Below the pieces are notes generated by a model that saw nothing but the letters and a program-made list of their open reading frames with translations, made no database searches and was not told where the DNA came from. 64,000 nt of DNA from Phycisphaerales bacterium. Its GTDB lineage: Bacteria; Planctomycetota; Phycisphaerae; UBA1845. The position numbers and the translations under genes are program-made. The stretch is taken from positions 60,796 to 124,795 of the forward strand of contig JADZBE010000001.1 of NCBI GenBank assembly GCA_020852275.1, in the 5' to 3' direction. Each line of letters starts with the position of its first letter. Within the stretch, counting starts at the first letter, position 1. Shown piece after piece: positions 53,994-63,708 of this stretch.

Positions 53994-56900
53994 ATGGGTC
54001 GGAGCAGGAAAACCAAGGCATCCGCGAACCGAACGACGGCCAAACTCCGCGCGCCGGGCGACGCTCGGTCACAGCGCGCCGACGCGACCGTCGTGGAAGG
54101 ACGAGCAGCCTCCTCACCGGGACCCCATCGGAGGCGTGGTCGCGGCTCCCATCCGCTCCCCAGCGACCCCACGCGCCGGCTCACCATCGTCGGCGCGGCT
54201 CAGAACAACCTCAAGCAGATCGACGTCGCCATTCCGCTGGGCCGCTTCGTGTGCGTCACCGGCGTGTCCGGCTCGGGGAAAAGCTCGCTGGTCAATGACA
54301 TCCTCTGCGAGACGCTGCTGCGCGATCTGAACGGCGCCATCGACGTCAAGCCCGGCGCCTGCCGGCGGATTGACGGGACCGATCACCTCGACAAGGTCAT
54401 CGCCATCGACCAGACGCCCATCGGGCGCACGCCGCGGTCCAATCCCGCCACGTACATCAAACTGTTCGACCTGATCCGCGATCTCTACGCGATGCTGCCG
54501 GACTCCAAGGTGCGCGGATACACGAAGAGCCGGTTCAGCTTCAACGTGTCTTCCGGCGAGCGCGGCGGCGGGCGCTGCGAGGCGTGCGAGGGCAACGGCT
54601 CCACCAAGCTCGACATGGACTTTCTCGCGGACGTGTGGGTGCCCTGCCCGGTGTGCGACGGCAAGCGCTTCAGCCGCGAGACGCTGCACATCCTCTACAA
54701 AGGCAAGGGCATCGCCGACGTGCTCGAGATGGACGTGCAGCAGGCGCTGGAGCATTTCTCCAACCAGCCGAAGATCGCGGGCATGCTCCAGACGTTCCAC
54801 GACGTGGGTCTGGACTACGTCAAGCTGGGGCAGCCTTCGCCGACGCTGTCCGGCGGGGAGGCGCAGCGCATCAAGCTGGCGCGCGAGCTGGTCAAGATCG
54901 CTACCGGGCGGACGCTCTACATCCTTGACGAGCCGACGACGGGGCTTCATTTCGAGGACATCCGCAAGCTGCTGGAAGTCCTGCACCGGCTCGTGGACGC
55001 GGGCAACACGGTCGTGGTCGTGGAGCACAACCTCGACGTGATCAAGACGGCGGACTGGGTGATCGACCTGGGTCCCGAAGGCGGCGAGGGGGGGGGGAGG
55101 ATCGTCGCGGAGGGCACGCCGGAGGAGGTGGCGGGCGCGGCGGGGAGTTACACGGGGGAGGCACTGCGCGCGGTCCTGGCAGTGAAGGGCGAAGGGCAAC
55201 AGGCGAATGGCGAATGGCGAATGGCGAATAGCGAAAGCGAGGAGTCAAATGCCGAATGCCGAATGCCGAATGCCGAAAGGGGAAACAACGATTCTGGTCG
55301 AGCGCCGGGTCGAAAACGAGGCCGGCGTCGGGATGCCGCGGCTGATGTGCGCAAGGCTGATTCCGCTTCCGACATTCAGCATTCAGCATTCGGCATTCAG
55401 CATTCATCTCCTGACATTCAGCATTCGCCATTCTCCGCCGCCATCAGCGTCCGCGGCGCCTCGGAGCACAACCTCAAACACGTCAGCGTCGAGGTTCCGC
55501 ACCGGGCCATGACCGTCTGCTGCGGACCGTCCGGCAGCGGCAAGAGCAGCTTTGCCATCGACACGCTCTACGTGGAAGGGCAGCGGCGGTATATCGAGTC
55601 GCTCTCGGCGTACGCGCGGCAGTTTCTGGGTCAGATGCAGAAGCCGCGCGTCGAGCACATCGAGGGTCTCGCGCCGGCGATCTGCATCGAGCAGAAATCC
55701 GCGGGCAAGTCGCCGCGCTCGACGGTGGGCACCGTGACGGAGATCTACGACTACCTTCGCGTGCTGTGGGCGCGGCTGGCGGAAGGTTTCTGTCCCAACT
55801 GCAACATCCCGATCGGCACGCAGACCGCGGACCAGATCGTCGAGCGCATCGGCGCGCTGGGCGAGGGCGCGGCAGTCATTCTCCTCTCCCCGATCGAGTT
55901 GGAGGGGCAGGAGACGTACGCGCAGCTTCTGGAACGCGAGCGCAAGCAGGGCTACGCGCGCGTGCGCGTGGACGGTCAGATCCTTGCGCTCGACGGTTCG
56001 GTCGAGATCGATTCGCGGCGGCAGCATCGCGTCGAGCTGGTGATTGACCGCGTGACCGTCCGCGCCGCGCAGCGCGCGCGACTGGCCGACAGCGTCGAGC
56101 ACGCGCTTTCGCGCGGCGACGGTGCGATGATCGCGCTGGCGGAAAGCGGCGAGCTGCGCTTTTCCCAGCACCGCTCCTGCGAACAGTGCGGCGAGAGCTT
56201 CGACGAACTGACTCCGCACCACTTCTCGTTCAACAGCCGCCTGGGCTGGTGCGAATGCTGCGAGGGACTCGGGGTGCAGAAGGGCGCGAACGTCGAGGCC
56301 ATCATCAGCGCACCCTTAAGGTCCATCCTCGACGGGGCGGTGTCCGGCTGGGGCCGGCTTCCGCGCGAGGGGATGATGCACCGCCTCGTTTGCGCCGTGG
56401 CCGCGAAGATTGGGTTTGATCCGTCGGACCCATGGGAGCGCCTGACCGACGCGCAGCGCCGCGCGTTCCTTCACGGATCGGGGGACGAGTGGATCGAACT
56501 CCCGAGCGGGGACATCCCCCTTCAATCACCGCGCAACGCCACAACGTCGAAGCGTCGAAACGGAGAAACGTCGAAACGTCGAAACGTCGAAATGGCGAAA
56601 TGGCGAAACCTGGAAAACGGAAGCGCGGAGCCTGCTCCGGGAGCCGCCGAGACTGGCGTCGCATCGCAAGTGACCCCTTGCCCCGCTTCGCTTCGCGTCC
56701 GCTGGCGCGGGTTTTATCCCGCGATCCACCGCGCCACGCTGGCCAACTGGATCTACCGCCAGCGCCTCGGCGACATGGCCGTGGACGTGACGTGCGAGGC
56801 GTGTCAGGGCGGGCGGCTGCGCCCGGATGCGGCGGCGGCGCGGTTCCGCGGGCGCACGCTGGCGGACGCGTGCAATCTGCCGATGTCCGACGCGCTGGCG

Positions 56901-59585
56901 TGGTTCGAGTCGCTGAAGCTGAGCACGCGGGAGAAGCGCATCGCGGGCGACCTCCTGCGGGAGATCACCTCGCGCCTGACGTTTCTCGTGGACGTGGGGC
57001 TGGATTACGTGAGCCTGCACCGCTCCGCGCCGACGCTCTCCGGCGGCGAGTCGCAGCGCATCCGGCTCGCTTCGCAGCTTGGCACGGGCCTGACCGGCGT
57101 CTTGTACGTTCTGGACGAGCCGACGATCGGCCTGCATCCGCGCGACAACGCGCGCCTCATTCGCGCGCTGCACAAGCTGCGCAACCTCGGCAACACGTTG
57201 CTCGTCGTTGAGCACGACCGCGAAGTGATCGACTCCGCGGACCGCGTGCTGGACTTCGGCCCGGGCGCGGGAGCCGAGGGCGGGCTGATCGTTGCGAATG
57301 AGGAGCCAAGGAAACTCCGCAAGATCGCGGCGTCCTTGACCGGGCAGTACCTCGCGGGCAAGCAGGCCATCGCCGTGCCCTCCAACCGGCGACCCGTCCG
57401 CATCGACGGCTCGGACGCCCCGCGCCTGCAGTGGCTGACCGTCCACGGCGCCAGGGAGAACAACCTCAAGCGCATCGACGCGGGGTTTCCTCTCGGGCGG
57501 TTCACGTGCGTGACCGGCGTGTCGGGGAGCGGCAAAAGCTCGCTGGTAACGGACATTCTGCACAACGCCCTGGCCGCCCGCCTGCACGGCGAGCGGAACA
57601 CGGTCGGCGCACACGACCGCATCACCGGTCTGGACCAGGTGGCCAAGGTCGTCAGCGTGGATCAGTCGCCGATCGGGGTCACTCCCACGAGCACGCCCGC
57701 CACGTACACCGGCGTGTTCGACGTGATCCGCGACCTGTTCGCGCGCCTGCCGGACGCCAAGGTCCGCGGCTACACGCCGGGGCGGTTCAGCTTCAACGCC
57801 GCCGGCGGACGCTGCGAGGCGTGTGAAGGCATGGGACAGAAGCGCATCGAGATGCACTTCCTGCCCGACGTGTGGGTCGAGTGCGACAACTGCCGCGGCA
57901 CGCGCTTCCAGTCCGAAACGCTCGAGGTCAAGTTCCGCGGCAAGAGCATCGCCGACGTGCTCACGCTGACCGTCGCGCAGGCGATGGACCTGTTCGCATC
58001 CGTCCCCAAGGTGCGGCGCACGCTGGCGATGCTCGACGACGTCGGGCTGGGTTACCTCCCGCTGGGGCAGTCCGCGCCGACCCTCTCCGGCGGCGAGGCG
58101 CAGCGGATCAAGCTGGCGGCGGAGCTGAGCCGGCCCTCGTCCGGGCGCACGCTCTACGTCCTCGACGAGCCGACGACGGGTCTGCACTTCGACGACATTC
58201 ACAAGATGCTGACCGTGCTGCACCGGCTGGTGGATCTGGGCAACACGATCCTGTGCATCGAGCACAACCTCGACGTCATCAAGACGGCGGACTGGGTCAT
58301 CGACCTGGGTCCGGAGGCGGGCGAGGCGGGCGGGTCCATCGTCGTCGAGGGCGCGCCGGAGGCGGTCGCCGCGTGCCGCGCCTCGCACACCGGTCGCGCG
58401 CTGGCGCCGGTCCTCGACGCCGGGCCTCTCGCGCCGCGCGAAGTCTGGGACGAGCACAAGCAGCGCGCGTCACAGGCCGACCTGCGCAAGCCGATCAAGC
58501 TGGAAGAGACCGCGCGGGCCCCGTGGCAGTTGAACGGGCGGCAGTGGCACCTGGTTGATCGGATCGCCTCCTCGCCGAAGCCCGTGCTGTGGGAGCCCAA
58601 GGTGATCGAATGGCTCCTGGAGACGATCGAGTCGCATGACGGCTTCGCCCCGACGGACTTCAACGATCGCACGCGCATCGAGATTCGCGCGCCGAAGAGA
58701 GAGGTGACATGGTTCTGTCATATTCTCACCGGCGGGCATGAGCTGCTGGATGTCAACTTCCGCGTGCCGGAGGGGACGTTCAAGGAGGCGCAGCTGGATC
58801 GTCGTCTGGGGATGAAAACGCTGGACGATCGGACGGACCTGCCCATCTACGGGCAGTGGTCGCGGGTCAACATCCGCAGGGCGCAGGCGGGCTGGGACCA
58901 CATCCGCGTCCTGCCCTGCGACATGGAGGACATCGACCGCCGGACGTGGAAGACGTTCCTCGCCGAGGCGGCGCGGGCGTACCTCCGGCGCGCCGCCATG
59001 CACGTCGCCACAATCCCCGACGGCGGCGAAGGCGTTTCGCCCGACGACCCGCGACGGTGGCACCTGGGGCAGATGGGCATGACCCGCGCGAAGAAGGCCG
59101 CGTGGGCGTCGGACACCCTCGTCTGGCTCATCGGCCAGTTCCAAAAGCTGGAGCGCAAGCTCAACGTGGATTGGAGCGCCCGAAGCTGCGTGGTGCTTCA
59201 GGAAGCAGCGAGTGCTACCCTGCAAGTCCGCATCGTCACCAACTCCACGCAGGGATTGCGAGTCGAAATCCCCGTCCCCAAGGGACATCTGACGCCGACG
59301 CAGATTGAACACATCGGCCGGCACGCGCGGATTCTGCCCAAGAGCGACTTCGATGTTTGGCGGTTCGTGGTATGCTCGCCGCAGGACGTGCCCGTGCGGC
59401 GGCTGGCGGAGACGTGGGAGAAGGTCAAGGGCGCGTCTGCAACGCGGCAGAGCGAAGCCTCCATGCAGCAGAGCGAGCCTGTGACGCGGTTGCGATCCGA
59501 GCTTCTCGAAGAGGGTGCGCCGCAGTTGCGCAGGCGGCGGCGCAGGTCGGCGGAATGGGAGGACGAAGTCGTTCTGGAGGATTGA
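53994..59585 (+). CDS. uvrA: Giant UvrA excinuclease subunit with three ABC cassettes
   Basis: UvrA finds bulky DNA damage for nucleotide excision repair. This form has 1863 residues instead of about 950. Order: a C-half-type UvrA cassette (Walker A GVSGSGKSS near residue 90, zinc finger CEACEGNG...CPVC, LSGGEAQR near 285); a linker (about 398-482); then a full UvrA with its N-half (GPSGSGKSS near 511, zinc module CEQCGESF..CECCEG) and a second linker (about 842-900). LSGGESQR and VLDEPTIGLHPRDN close that cassette, followed by a second C-half cassette (GVSGSGKSS near 1176, CEACEGMG, LSGGEAQR near 1365). A C-terminal extension of about 375 residues with no recognised family follows. Both linkers are built from intergenic-type repeats. 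Oversized UvrA is known from planctomycetes. The start at 53994 has GAGG upstream. Confidence 0.95.
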   Translation: MGRSRKTKASANRTTAKLRAPGDARSQRADATVVEGRAASSPGPHRRRGRGSHPLPSDPTRRLTIVGAAQNNLKQIDVAIPLGRFVCVTGVSGSGKSSLVNDILCETLLRDLNGAIDVKPGACRRIDGTDHLDKVIAIDQTPIGRTPRSNPATYIKLFDLIRDLYAMLPDSKVRGYTKSRFSFNVSSGERGGGRCEACEGNGSTKLDMDFLADVWVPCPVCDGKRFSRETLHILYKGKGIADVLEMDVQQALEHFSNQPKIAGMLQTFHDVGLDYVKLGQPSPTLSGGEAQRIKLARELVKIATGRTLYILDEPTTGLHFEDIRKLLEVLHRLVDAGNTVVVVEHNLDVIKTADWVIDLGPEGGEGGGRIVAEGTPEEVAGAAGSYTGEALRAVLAVKGEGQQANGEWRMANSESEESNAECRMPNAERGNNDSGRAPGRKRGRRRDAAADVRKADSASDIQHSAFGIQHSSPDIQHSPFSAAISVRGASEHNLKHVSVEVPHRAMTVCCGPSGSGKSSFAIDTLYVEGQRRYIESLSAYARQFLGQMQKPRVEHIEGLAPAICIEQKSAGKSPRSTVGTVTEIYDYLRVLWARLAEGFCPNCNIPIGTQTADQIVERIGALGEGAAVILLSPIELEGQETYAQLLERERKQGYARVRVDGQILALDGSVEIDSRRQHRVELVIDRVTVRAAQRARLADSVEHALSRGDGAMIALAESGELRFSQHRSCEQCGESFDELTPHHFSFNSRLGWCECCEGLGVQKGANVEAIISAPLRSILDGAVSGWGRLPREGMMHRLVCAVAAKIGFDPSDPWERLTDAQRRAFLHGSGDEWIELPSGDIPLQSPRNATTSKRRNGETSKRRNVEMAKWRNLENGSAEPAPGAAETGVASQVTPCPASLRVRWRGFYPAIHRATLANWIYRQRLGDMAVDVTCEACQGGRLRPDAAAARFRGRTLADACNLPMSDALAWFESLKLSTREKRIAGDLLREITSRLTFLVDVGLDYVSLHRSAPTLSGGESQRIRLASQLGTGLTGVLYVLDEPTIGLHPRDNARLIRALHKLRNLGNTLLVVEHDREVIDSADRVLDFGPGAGAEGGLIVANEEPRKLRKIAASLTGQYLAGKQAIAVPSNRRPVRIDGSDAPRLQWLTVHGARENNLKRIDAGFPLGRFTCVTGVSGSGKSSLVTDILHNALAARLHGERNTVGAHDRITGLDQVAKVVSVDQSPIGVTPTSTPATYTGVFDVIRDLFARLPDAKVRGYTPGRFSFNAAGGRCEACEGMGQKRIEMHFLPDVWVECDNCRGTRFQSETLEVKFRGKSIADVLTLTVAQAMDLFASVPKVRRTLAMLDDVGLGYLPLGQSAPTLSGGEAQRIKLAAELSRPSSGRTLYVLDEPTTGLHFDDIHKMLTVLHRLVDLGNTILCIEHNLDVIKTADWVIDLGPEAGEAGGSIVVEGAPEAVAACRASHTGRALAPVLDAGPLAPREVWDEHKQRASQADLRKPIKLEETARAPWQLNGRQWHLVDRIASSPKPVLWEPKVIEWLLETIESHDGFAPTDFNDRTRIEIRAPKREVTWFCHILTGGHELLDVNFRVPEGTFKEAQLDRRLGMKTLDDRTDLPIYGQWSRVNIRRAQAGWDHIRVLPCDMEDIDRRTWKTFLAEAARAYLRRAAMHVATIPDGGEGVSPDDPRRWHLGQMGMTRAKKAAWASDTLVWLIGQFQKLERKLNVDWSARSCVVLQEAASATLQVRIVTNSTQGLRVEIPVPKGHLTPTQIEHIGRHARILPKSDFDVWRFVVCSPQDVPVRRLAETWEKVKGASATRQSEASMQQSEPVTRLRSELLEEGAPQLRRRRRRSAEWEDEVVLED
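55196..55440 (+). repeat. Intergenic-type microsatellite inside uvrA (linker 1)
   Basis: GCGAATGGCGAATGGCGAAT and ATGCCGAATGCCGAATGCCG on the left, and CATTCAGCATTCAGCATTCG with related units on the right, form the inverted halves of a repeat usually found between genes. Here it is read in frame as ANGEWRMANSES, AECRMPNAE and DIQHSAFGIQHSS. Confidence 0.92.
56528..56632 (+). repeat. GTCGAAACGTCGAAA microsatellite inside uvrA (linker 2)
   Basis: Nine-base units like CGTCGAAAC repeat about eight times, then shift to ATGGCGAA units. The frame reads TSKRRNGETSKRRNVEMAKW. The insertion lies between the N-half zinc module region and the conserved ANWIYRQRLGD part. Confidence 0.92.
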
Positions 59586-59748
59586 TCGCTGAGGTCGCGG
59601 CAGGGCGCCCCTCCTTGCGCCGGAGCGGATGAGGGAGGGCGACTCGGCCGAGGGGTGCGATGGTTTGTCTGCTCTGCGCAGGCGGGCAGAGCCGCGGTGC
59701 GACCGCGCTGAATTACGGTGTGGCGTCGAGCTTTCATAGGAGAGTGTC

Positions 59749-61914
59749 TTGGCGGCGCGATCCCTCAACCGACTGCGTAACGCGAAGCCGGCTTGGACCA
59801 GAGGCCGCCTGCGCTTCTGGAAGACCGCCGGCCTCTCGCGACACGCTCACGTCGTGGCATCGCCGGAACTGCCCCGCGCAACGCGCGTCACGTCGACCTC
59901 GGCGCGTTCGCGCGTGTTCGTTGAGCAAGCCTGCGCTGCGCGCGGCAACCGGTATTTCCGCATCGAGGCCGCGGTGCGCTGCGACCTCTCGGCGCCGGCG
60001 GAAGCCGGCGGCGGCGTACTCTGCGTGCAGGCGCTGGATGCGCGCGGGCGCGTGCTCGATGAATGCGTCACCGCCCCGATCCGGCGCTCCTCGGCCGGTG
60101 TATCGGTGCGTGCCTACTACGAGACCCCCAAAGAAACGAGCCGATTGCGCGTGCGCGTGGGCATCGACCGGGCGGAAGGATGGCTGGACCTGATCGAAGC
60201 GTCGCTGCTCTCGATCCTGGAGCCGGAGTGGCGCTCGCACCCCGTGGCCATTCCTGCGCCGCAGGAATCGCTGCCGCCGCCGCGGATCGCGCGGAGGATC
60301 GCGCTGGTTACCGAGGATGCGCGCCGAGCGCTGGCGGGCGCGCTGCGGTCGGCGCTGGGCGGCGCGGCGGATCCGCCGACGGTGGACGTCGTGCCGTCTT
60401 CGTGTGCGCGCGCGGAGATCGGGCAATTCGATGCGCTGCTGTTGGCGGATGAGCGACCGCCTCGCGCGGCCGCGTCGTTGGGCGCGCTGATTCGGTTGGC
60501 CGAAGAGCGAACGGTCGTGATCTCCCTGCCCGCGTTTGCCGCGCTGGCGCCGAAGTCGCTGCGCGTCCGCACCGTCGAACAGCCGGACGATCCCTTGCAC
60601 GCCTACGTGGCGACGTCCAGTCCCGCGACACGCGGGTTTGCGCTCCACGACGCCTTCAGTTTCGGATGGCCGGGGCGGACGCCCGGATCGTTCGCCCAAC
60701 ACCAGTTCACGCGCACCGCGCCGCTCAAGCAGTTTTGCGAGAAGCACGGGTTGCTGCCGCTGCTGAAGTCTCTGGGCAACACCGACGCCGCCAGCGACCG
60801 CCTCGTCGCGCTGCACCGGCCCTCCCCGCGCGGCGGACTGTTCGTGCTGGATCTGCTCCCGCTTGAATCTTCGCCGTCCACGCTGGGCGAGACCGCGCCG
60901 CTGATGACGCTCCTCCTGAATATCCTCGCCCTCCGCGAGTCCGGGCTGGGGCAGTACGCCGTACCGGTGAGAACGGAGGCGGACTTCCGCGCGCTGATCC
61001 GCGAGATGCCGGTGCGGTTCGGCTGCTGCACTCTGCACGAGAACGACGTGCCGTCGGAGCAACTCAGAAGCCAGATTCTTTCGATCGAGCGATCCCCGGA
61101 TGAGGGAGGGGGCGATCGCCCCGCGCCGGACCGCCCGACGGTCGTCGTGCGCAGCGGTCTGACCGGCGGGGATATGGAAAGCGTGTACGCGGCTTGGGCG
61201 TACTTCAGGATGCTCGTGCGCATGACGCCGCACGTGTGCCCCTACGCCGCAGCGCTCGCCTGCGCGATGCGCCTCGTGTGGCAGCCGCTGTGTGCGCCCT
61301 GGGAACGTGCGGATGGATTCAGACGCAGCGGCGGTCCGGCACGACCGGAAGCGGCCGCGGAGCTGGAGCGGTTTCTCAGTGCCCGAAAGTCGCGGCTGCT
61401 TGCGGTGATCGACCTGGCGGCGCGTCCCGCGGGTCAGGTTCGGCTCATGGCGCCTGAGTGGAACCGACAGGAGCGGAGAATCCTCGCGTGGCTGCCGCGG
61501 CTGTGGGAGTCGCTGGGACCGGGTGAAGCGTGCGTCTGGTCGACGGCGCCGGGAGCGGATCCCGCCGATCGTGATGGATTCGCATGGCGCAGGTTCAAGC
61601 CCGCGATCGAGCAGGTGGAAGACGCAACGGTGTTCGATGATGCCACGCATGGACTCGCGCGGCAGGCGGGGGCGGCGCTGTGGCGGCTGGAAATTCCCGG
61701 CGGCGGCGCCGACTTCGTGGCGCAGTCCATCGAGCGAACGAACCTCGGCGCGACGCTGCTGGAGCAGGTGGTCGGGCTGCACTACGGGCTGATCGCCGTC
61801 AACCGCCGCGCGCACACGGTGGAGTTTCCGCCGTTTGCCCCGGTCGCACCGGGCGAGGCGCTGATCATCCCCGCGCGCGACGCCGTGCTTGAAGGCGTGG
61901 CGGAGCCGGCTTGA
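59749..61914 (+). CDS. Large hypothetical protein
   Basis: The 721-residue protein has no signal peptide and no membrane helix. The first 150 residues form a beta sandwich like a carbohydrate-binding or galactose-binding domain (RYFRIEAAVRCDLSAPAEAG, VSVRAYYETPKETSRLRVRV). The middle has an alpha/beta part reminiscent of a ThuA/glutamine-amidotransferase-like fold (QFDALLLADE, ERTVVISLPAFAAL, RGLFVLDLLPLE), but catalytic residues cannot be named. The last third is mixed. The gene starts with TTG at 59749 with AGGAGAG a few bases upstream; no nearby ATG fits. It follows uvrA by 160 bases. Confidence 0.75.
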   Translation: MAARSLNRLRNAKPAWTRGRLRFWKTAGLSRHAHVVASPELPRATRVTSTSARSRVFVEQACAARGNRYFRIEAAVRCDLSAPAEAGGGVLCVQALDARGRVLDECVTAPIRRSSAGVSVRAYYETPKETSRLRVRVGIDRAEGWLDLIEASLLSILEPEWRSHPVAIPAPQESLPPPRIARRIALVTEDARRALAGALRSALGGAADPPTVDVVPSSCARAEIGQFDALLLADERPPRAAASLGALIRLAEERTVVISLPAFAALAPKSLRVRTVEQPDDPLHAYVATSSPATRGFALHDAFSFGWPGRTPGSFAQHQFTRTAPLKQFCEKHGLLPLLKSLGNTDAASDRLVALHRPSPRGGLFVLDLLPLESSPSTLGETAPLMTLLLNILALRESGLGQYAVPVRTEADFRALIREMPVRFGCCTLHENDVPSEQLRSQILSIERSPDEGGGDRPAPDRPTVVVRSGLTGGDMESVYAAWAYFRMLVRMTPHVCPYAAALACAMRLVWQPLCAPWERADGFRRSGGPARPEAAAELERFLSARKSRLLAVIDLAARPAGQVRLMAPEWNRQERRILAWLPRLWESLGPGEACVWSTAPGADPADRDGFAWRRFKPAIEQVEDATVFDDATHGLARQAGAALWRLEIPGGGADFVAQSIERTNLGATLLEQVVGLHYGLIAVNRRAHTVEFPPFAPVAPGEALIIPARDAVLEGVAEPA

Positions 61915-62018
61915 CGGGGCCGGCTGGACGGAGATTCGCACCCGCGCCGGTTCGCACACGGCAGGGGGTCGCGAGCCTCGGCCGTAAGATGACGCATCAT
62001 CCGTTTCGCGGAGCATCG

Positions 62019-63344
62019 ATGTCGCAGACACCCACATTCACCCTGGTCGGCGCTGGACTGGGCGGCGCGCTCATGGCCATCTACCTCGGGCGCGAAGGCT
62101 ACCCCGTCGACGTGTTCGAGCGCCGCGCCGATCCGCAGAGCGGGCGAATCGACGCGGGGCGATCGATCAACCTGGCGATCTCCGTGCGCGGCATCGAGGC
62201 GCTGCGCGGCGTCGGGCTGGCGGAGGACGTCCTGCGCCGCGCCGTGCCCATGCGCGGGCGCATGATCCATCCGATGGAGGGCGGGTTGACCTTCCAACCG
62301 TACGGCGTCCGCGCCGACCAGGCCATCAACTCCATCTCCCGCGCCGCGCTGAACGTCACGTTGATCGAGGCCGCCCGCGCACTGCCGAACGTCCGCCTGC
62401 ACTTCGATCACAAGTGCACGGGAATCAACCCGGAGACCGGGCAGGCGCAGTTCCTCAACACGCAGACGCAGCAGCACGTCGAGTCGCGTCCCGGCGTCGT
62501 GGTCGGAGCGGACGGGGCGTTCTCGGCCGTGCGCGCCGCGCTGCAGCGGCTGGACCGATTCGACTTCAGCCAGTCCTACCTGGCGCATGGATACAAGGAG
62601 CTGTGCATCCCGCCCAACCCCGACGGCTCGCACCGCATCGAGGCGAACGCCCTGCACATCTGGCCCCGCAAGTCGTTCATGATGATCGCCCTGCCGAATC
62701 TTGAAGGCTCGTTCACGTGTACGCTCTTCTGGGCGCATGAAGGAGCGAACTCGGCCGCCGAAGTGCGCACGGACGACGAGGTGCGCTGCTTCTTCGAGCG
62801 GATGTTCCCGGACGCGGTCCCGCTGATGCCCACGCTTCTGGAGGACTTCCGCTGCAATCCCAACCCGTCGCTGGTGACCGTGCGCTGCGCGCCGTGGCAT
62901 CACCTGGGCAAGGTGGTGCTGCTCGGCGACGCGGCGCATGCCGTCGTTCCATTCTATGGTCAGGGCGCCAACTGCGCGTTCGAGGACTGCCCGGTGCTTC
63001 TGGACTGCATCCGCCGGCACGCGCCGAACATGGAGGCCGCGTTCCAGGAATACACCGTGCGCCGCAAGCGCAACGCCGACGCGCTGGCGGACCTGGCGAT
63101 CGGCAATTTCCTGGAGATGCGCGACAAGACCGGTTCGAAGATGTTTCGCCTCAAGAAGCGCGGCGAGAAGGCGTTGCACAAACTGCTGGGCAGCGCCTAC
63201 CTGCCGCTCTACTCGATGGTTTCATTTTCCACCATTCCCTATGCAGACGCAGTCGATCGCGCCAGGATGCAGAACCGCAGACTGCTCCTCGCGTCGGCCA
63301 TTCTGGCGGTGGGCGCGGCCCTGCTGGCGACGTGGGTCATTTAG
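62019..63344 (+). CDS. kmo: Kynurenine 3-monooxygenase
   Basis: KMO hydroxylates kynurenine to 3-hydroxykynurenine, using FAD and NADPH, in tryptophan breakdown or the de novo NAD route. The 441-residue protein has the FAD motif TLVGAGLGGALMAIYLGREG, GRSINLAISVRGIEALR (KMO-type, with Arg), VVGADGAFSAVR, KSFMMIALPNLEGSFTCTLF and the second FAD motif LLGDAAHAVVPFYGQGANCA. FEDC with Glu and Asp follows. A C-terminal hydrophobic helix (LLLASAILAVGAALLATWVI) is present, as in eukaryotic KMO. No kynureninase or HAO gene is adjacent. GGAG about seven bases before the ATG at 62019 supports the start; the upstream ATG (61989) lacks similarity. Confidence 0.95.
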   Translation: MSQTPTFTLVGAGLGGALMAIYLGREGYPVDVFERRADPQSGRIDAGRSINLAISVRGIEALRGVGLAEDVLRRAVPMRGRMIHPMEGGLTFQPYGVRADQAINSISRAALNVTLIEAARALPNVRLHFDHKCTGINPETGQAQFLNTQTQQHVESRPGVVVGADGAFSAVRAALQRLDRFDFSQSYLAHGYKELCIPPNPDGSHRIEANALHIWPRKSFMMIALPNLEGSFTCTLFWAHEGANSAAEVRTDDEVRCFFERMFPDAVPLMPTLLEDFRCNPNPSLVTVRCAPWHHLGKVVLLGDAAHAVVPFYGQGANCAFEDCPVLLDCIRRHAPNMEAAFQEYTVRRKRNADALADLAIGNFLEMRDKTGSKMFRLKKRGEKALHKLLGSAYLPLYSMVSFSTIPYADAVDRARMQNRRLLLASAILAVGAALLATWVI

Positions 63345-63369
63345 CATTCCGTGGCGGAGGGCGAATCTC

Positions 63370-63460
63370 GTCATTCCCGCGCAGGCGGGAAACCAGCTTC
63401 GTCATTCCCGCGCAGGCGGGAAACCAGCTTCGTCATTCCCCGCGCAGGCGGGAATTCAGC
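63370..63460. repeat. Three tandem CATTCCCGCGCAGGCGGGAA repeats
   Basis: Units of about 30 bases (GTCATTCCCGCGCAGGCGGG plus AAACCAGCTTC) follow the kmo stop. The third has one extra C. It is the only place in the window where this family is arranged in tandem. Confidence 0.92.
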
Positions 63461-63558
63461 CAGCGGCATTCCGGGGCTGACTGAACCCCCGCCTGACGAG
63501 TGCGCCGGACTGTGCGTCAGTTGTCCCAAGTTAGCGTGGGTTTGCCGCGCCGTCTCTC

Positions 63559-63678
63559 AGGGCAACCGCATTCCAAGTCGAGTCGCGCGGGACACCTTCG
63601 ATTCCAGCCGGAAATTGCGGTTGACTGTGGGCACGTTCGATGCTCAAAAAAGGACTTGCGTTAGAATGCGGTTGCCCT
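63559..63678. mobile_element. MITE-like element with 15-bp inverted ends and 11-bp flanking direct repeat
   Basis: AGGGCAACCGCATTC (63559-63573) is the perfect reverse complement of GAATGCGGTTGCCCT (63664-63678), enclosing 90 bases. Directly outside, GCGCCGTCTCT occurs at 63547-63557 and again at 63679-63689 in the same orientation. This is the layout of a small non-autonomous transposon with a target duplication. The core codes for nothing recognisable. Confidence 0.6.
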
Positions 63679-63708
63679 GCGCCGTCTCTGGACAGCGTGG
63701 GAATTCGC

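Noticed and set aside
56526..58457. Minus-strand open frame of 643 codons opposite uvrA
   Set aside because: Mirror of UvrA cassettes; no domain is visible.
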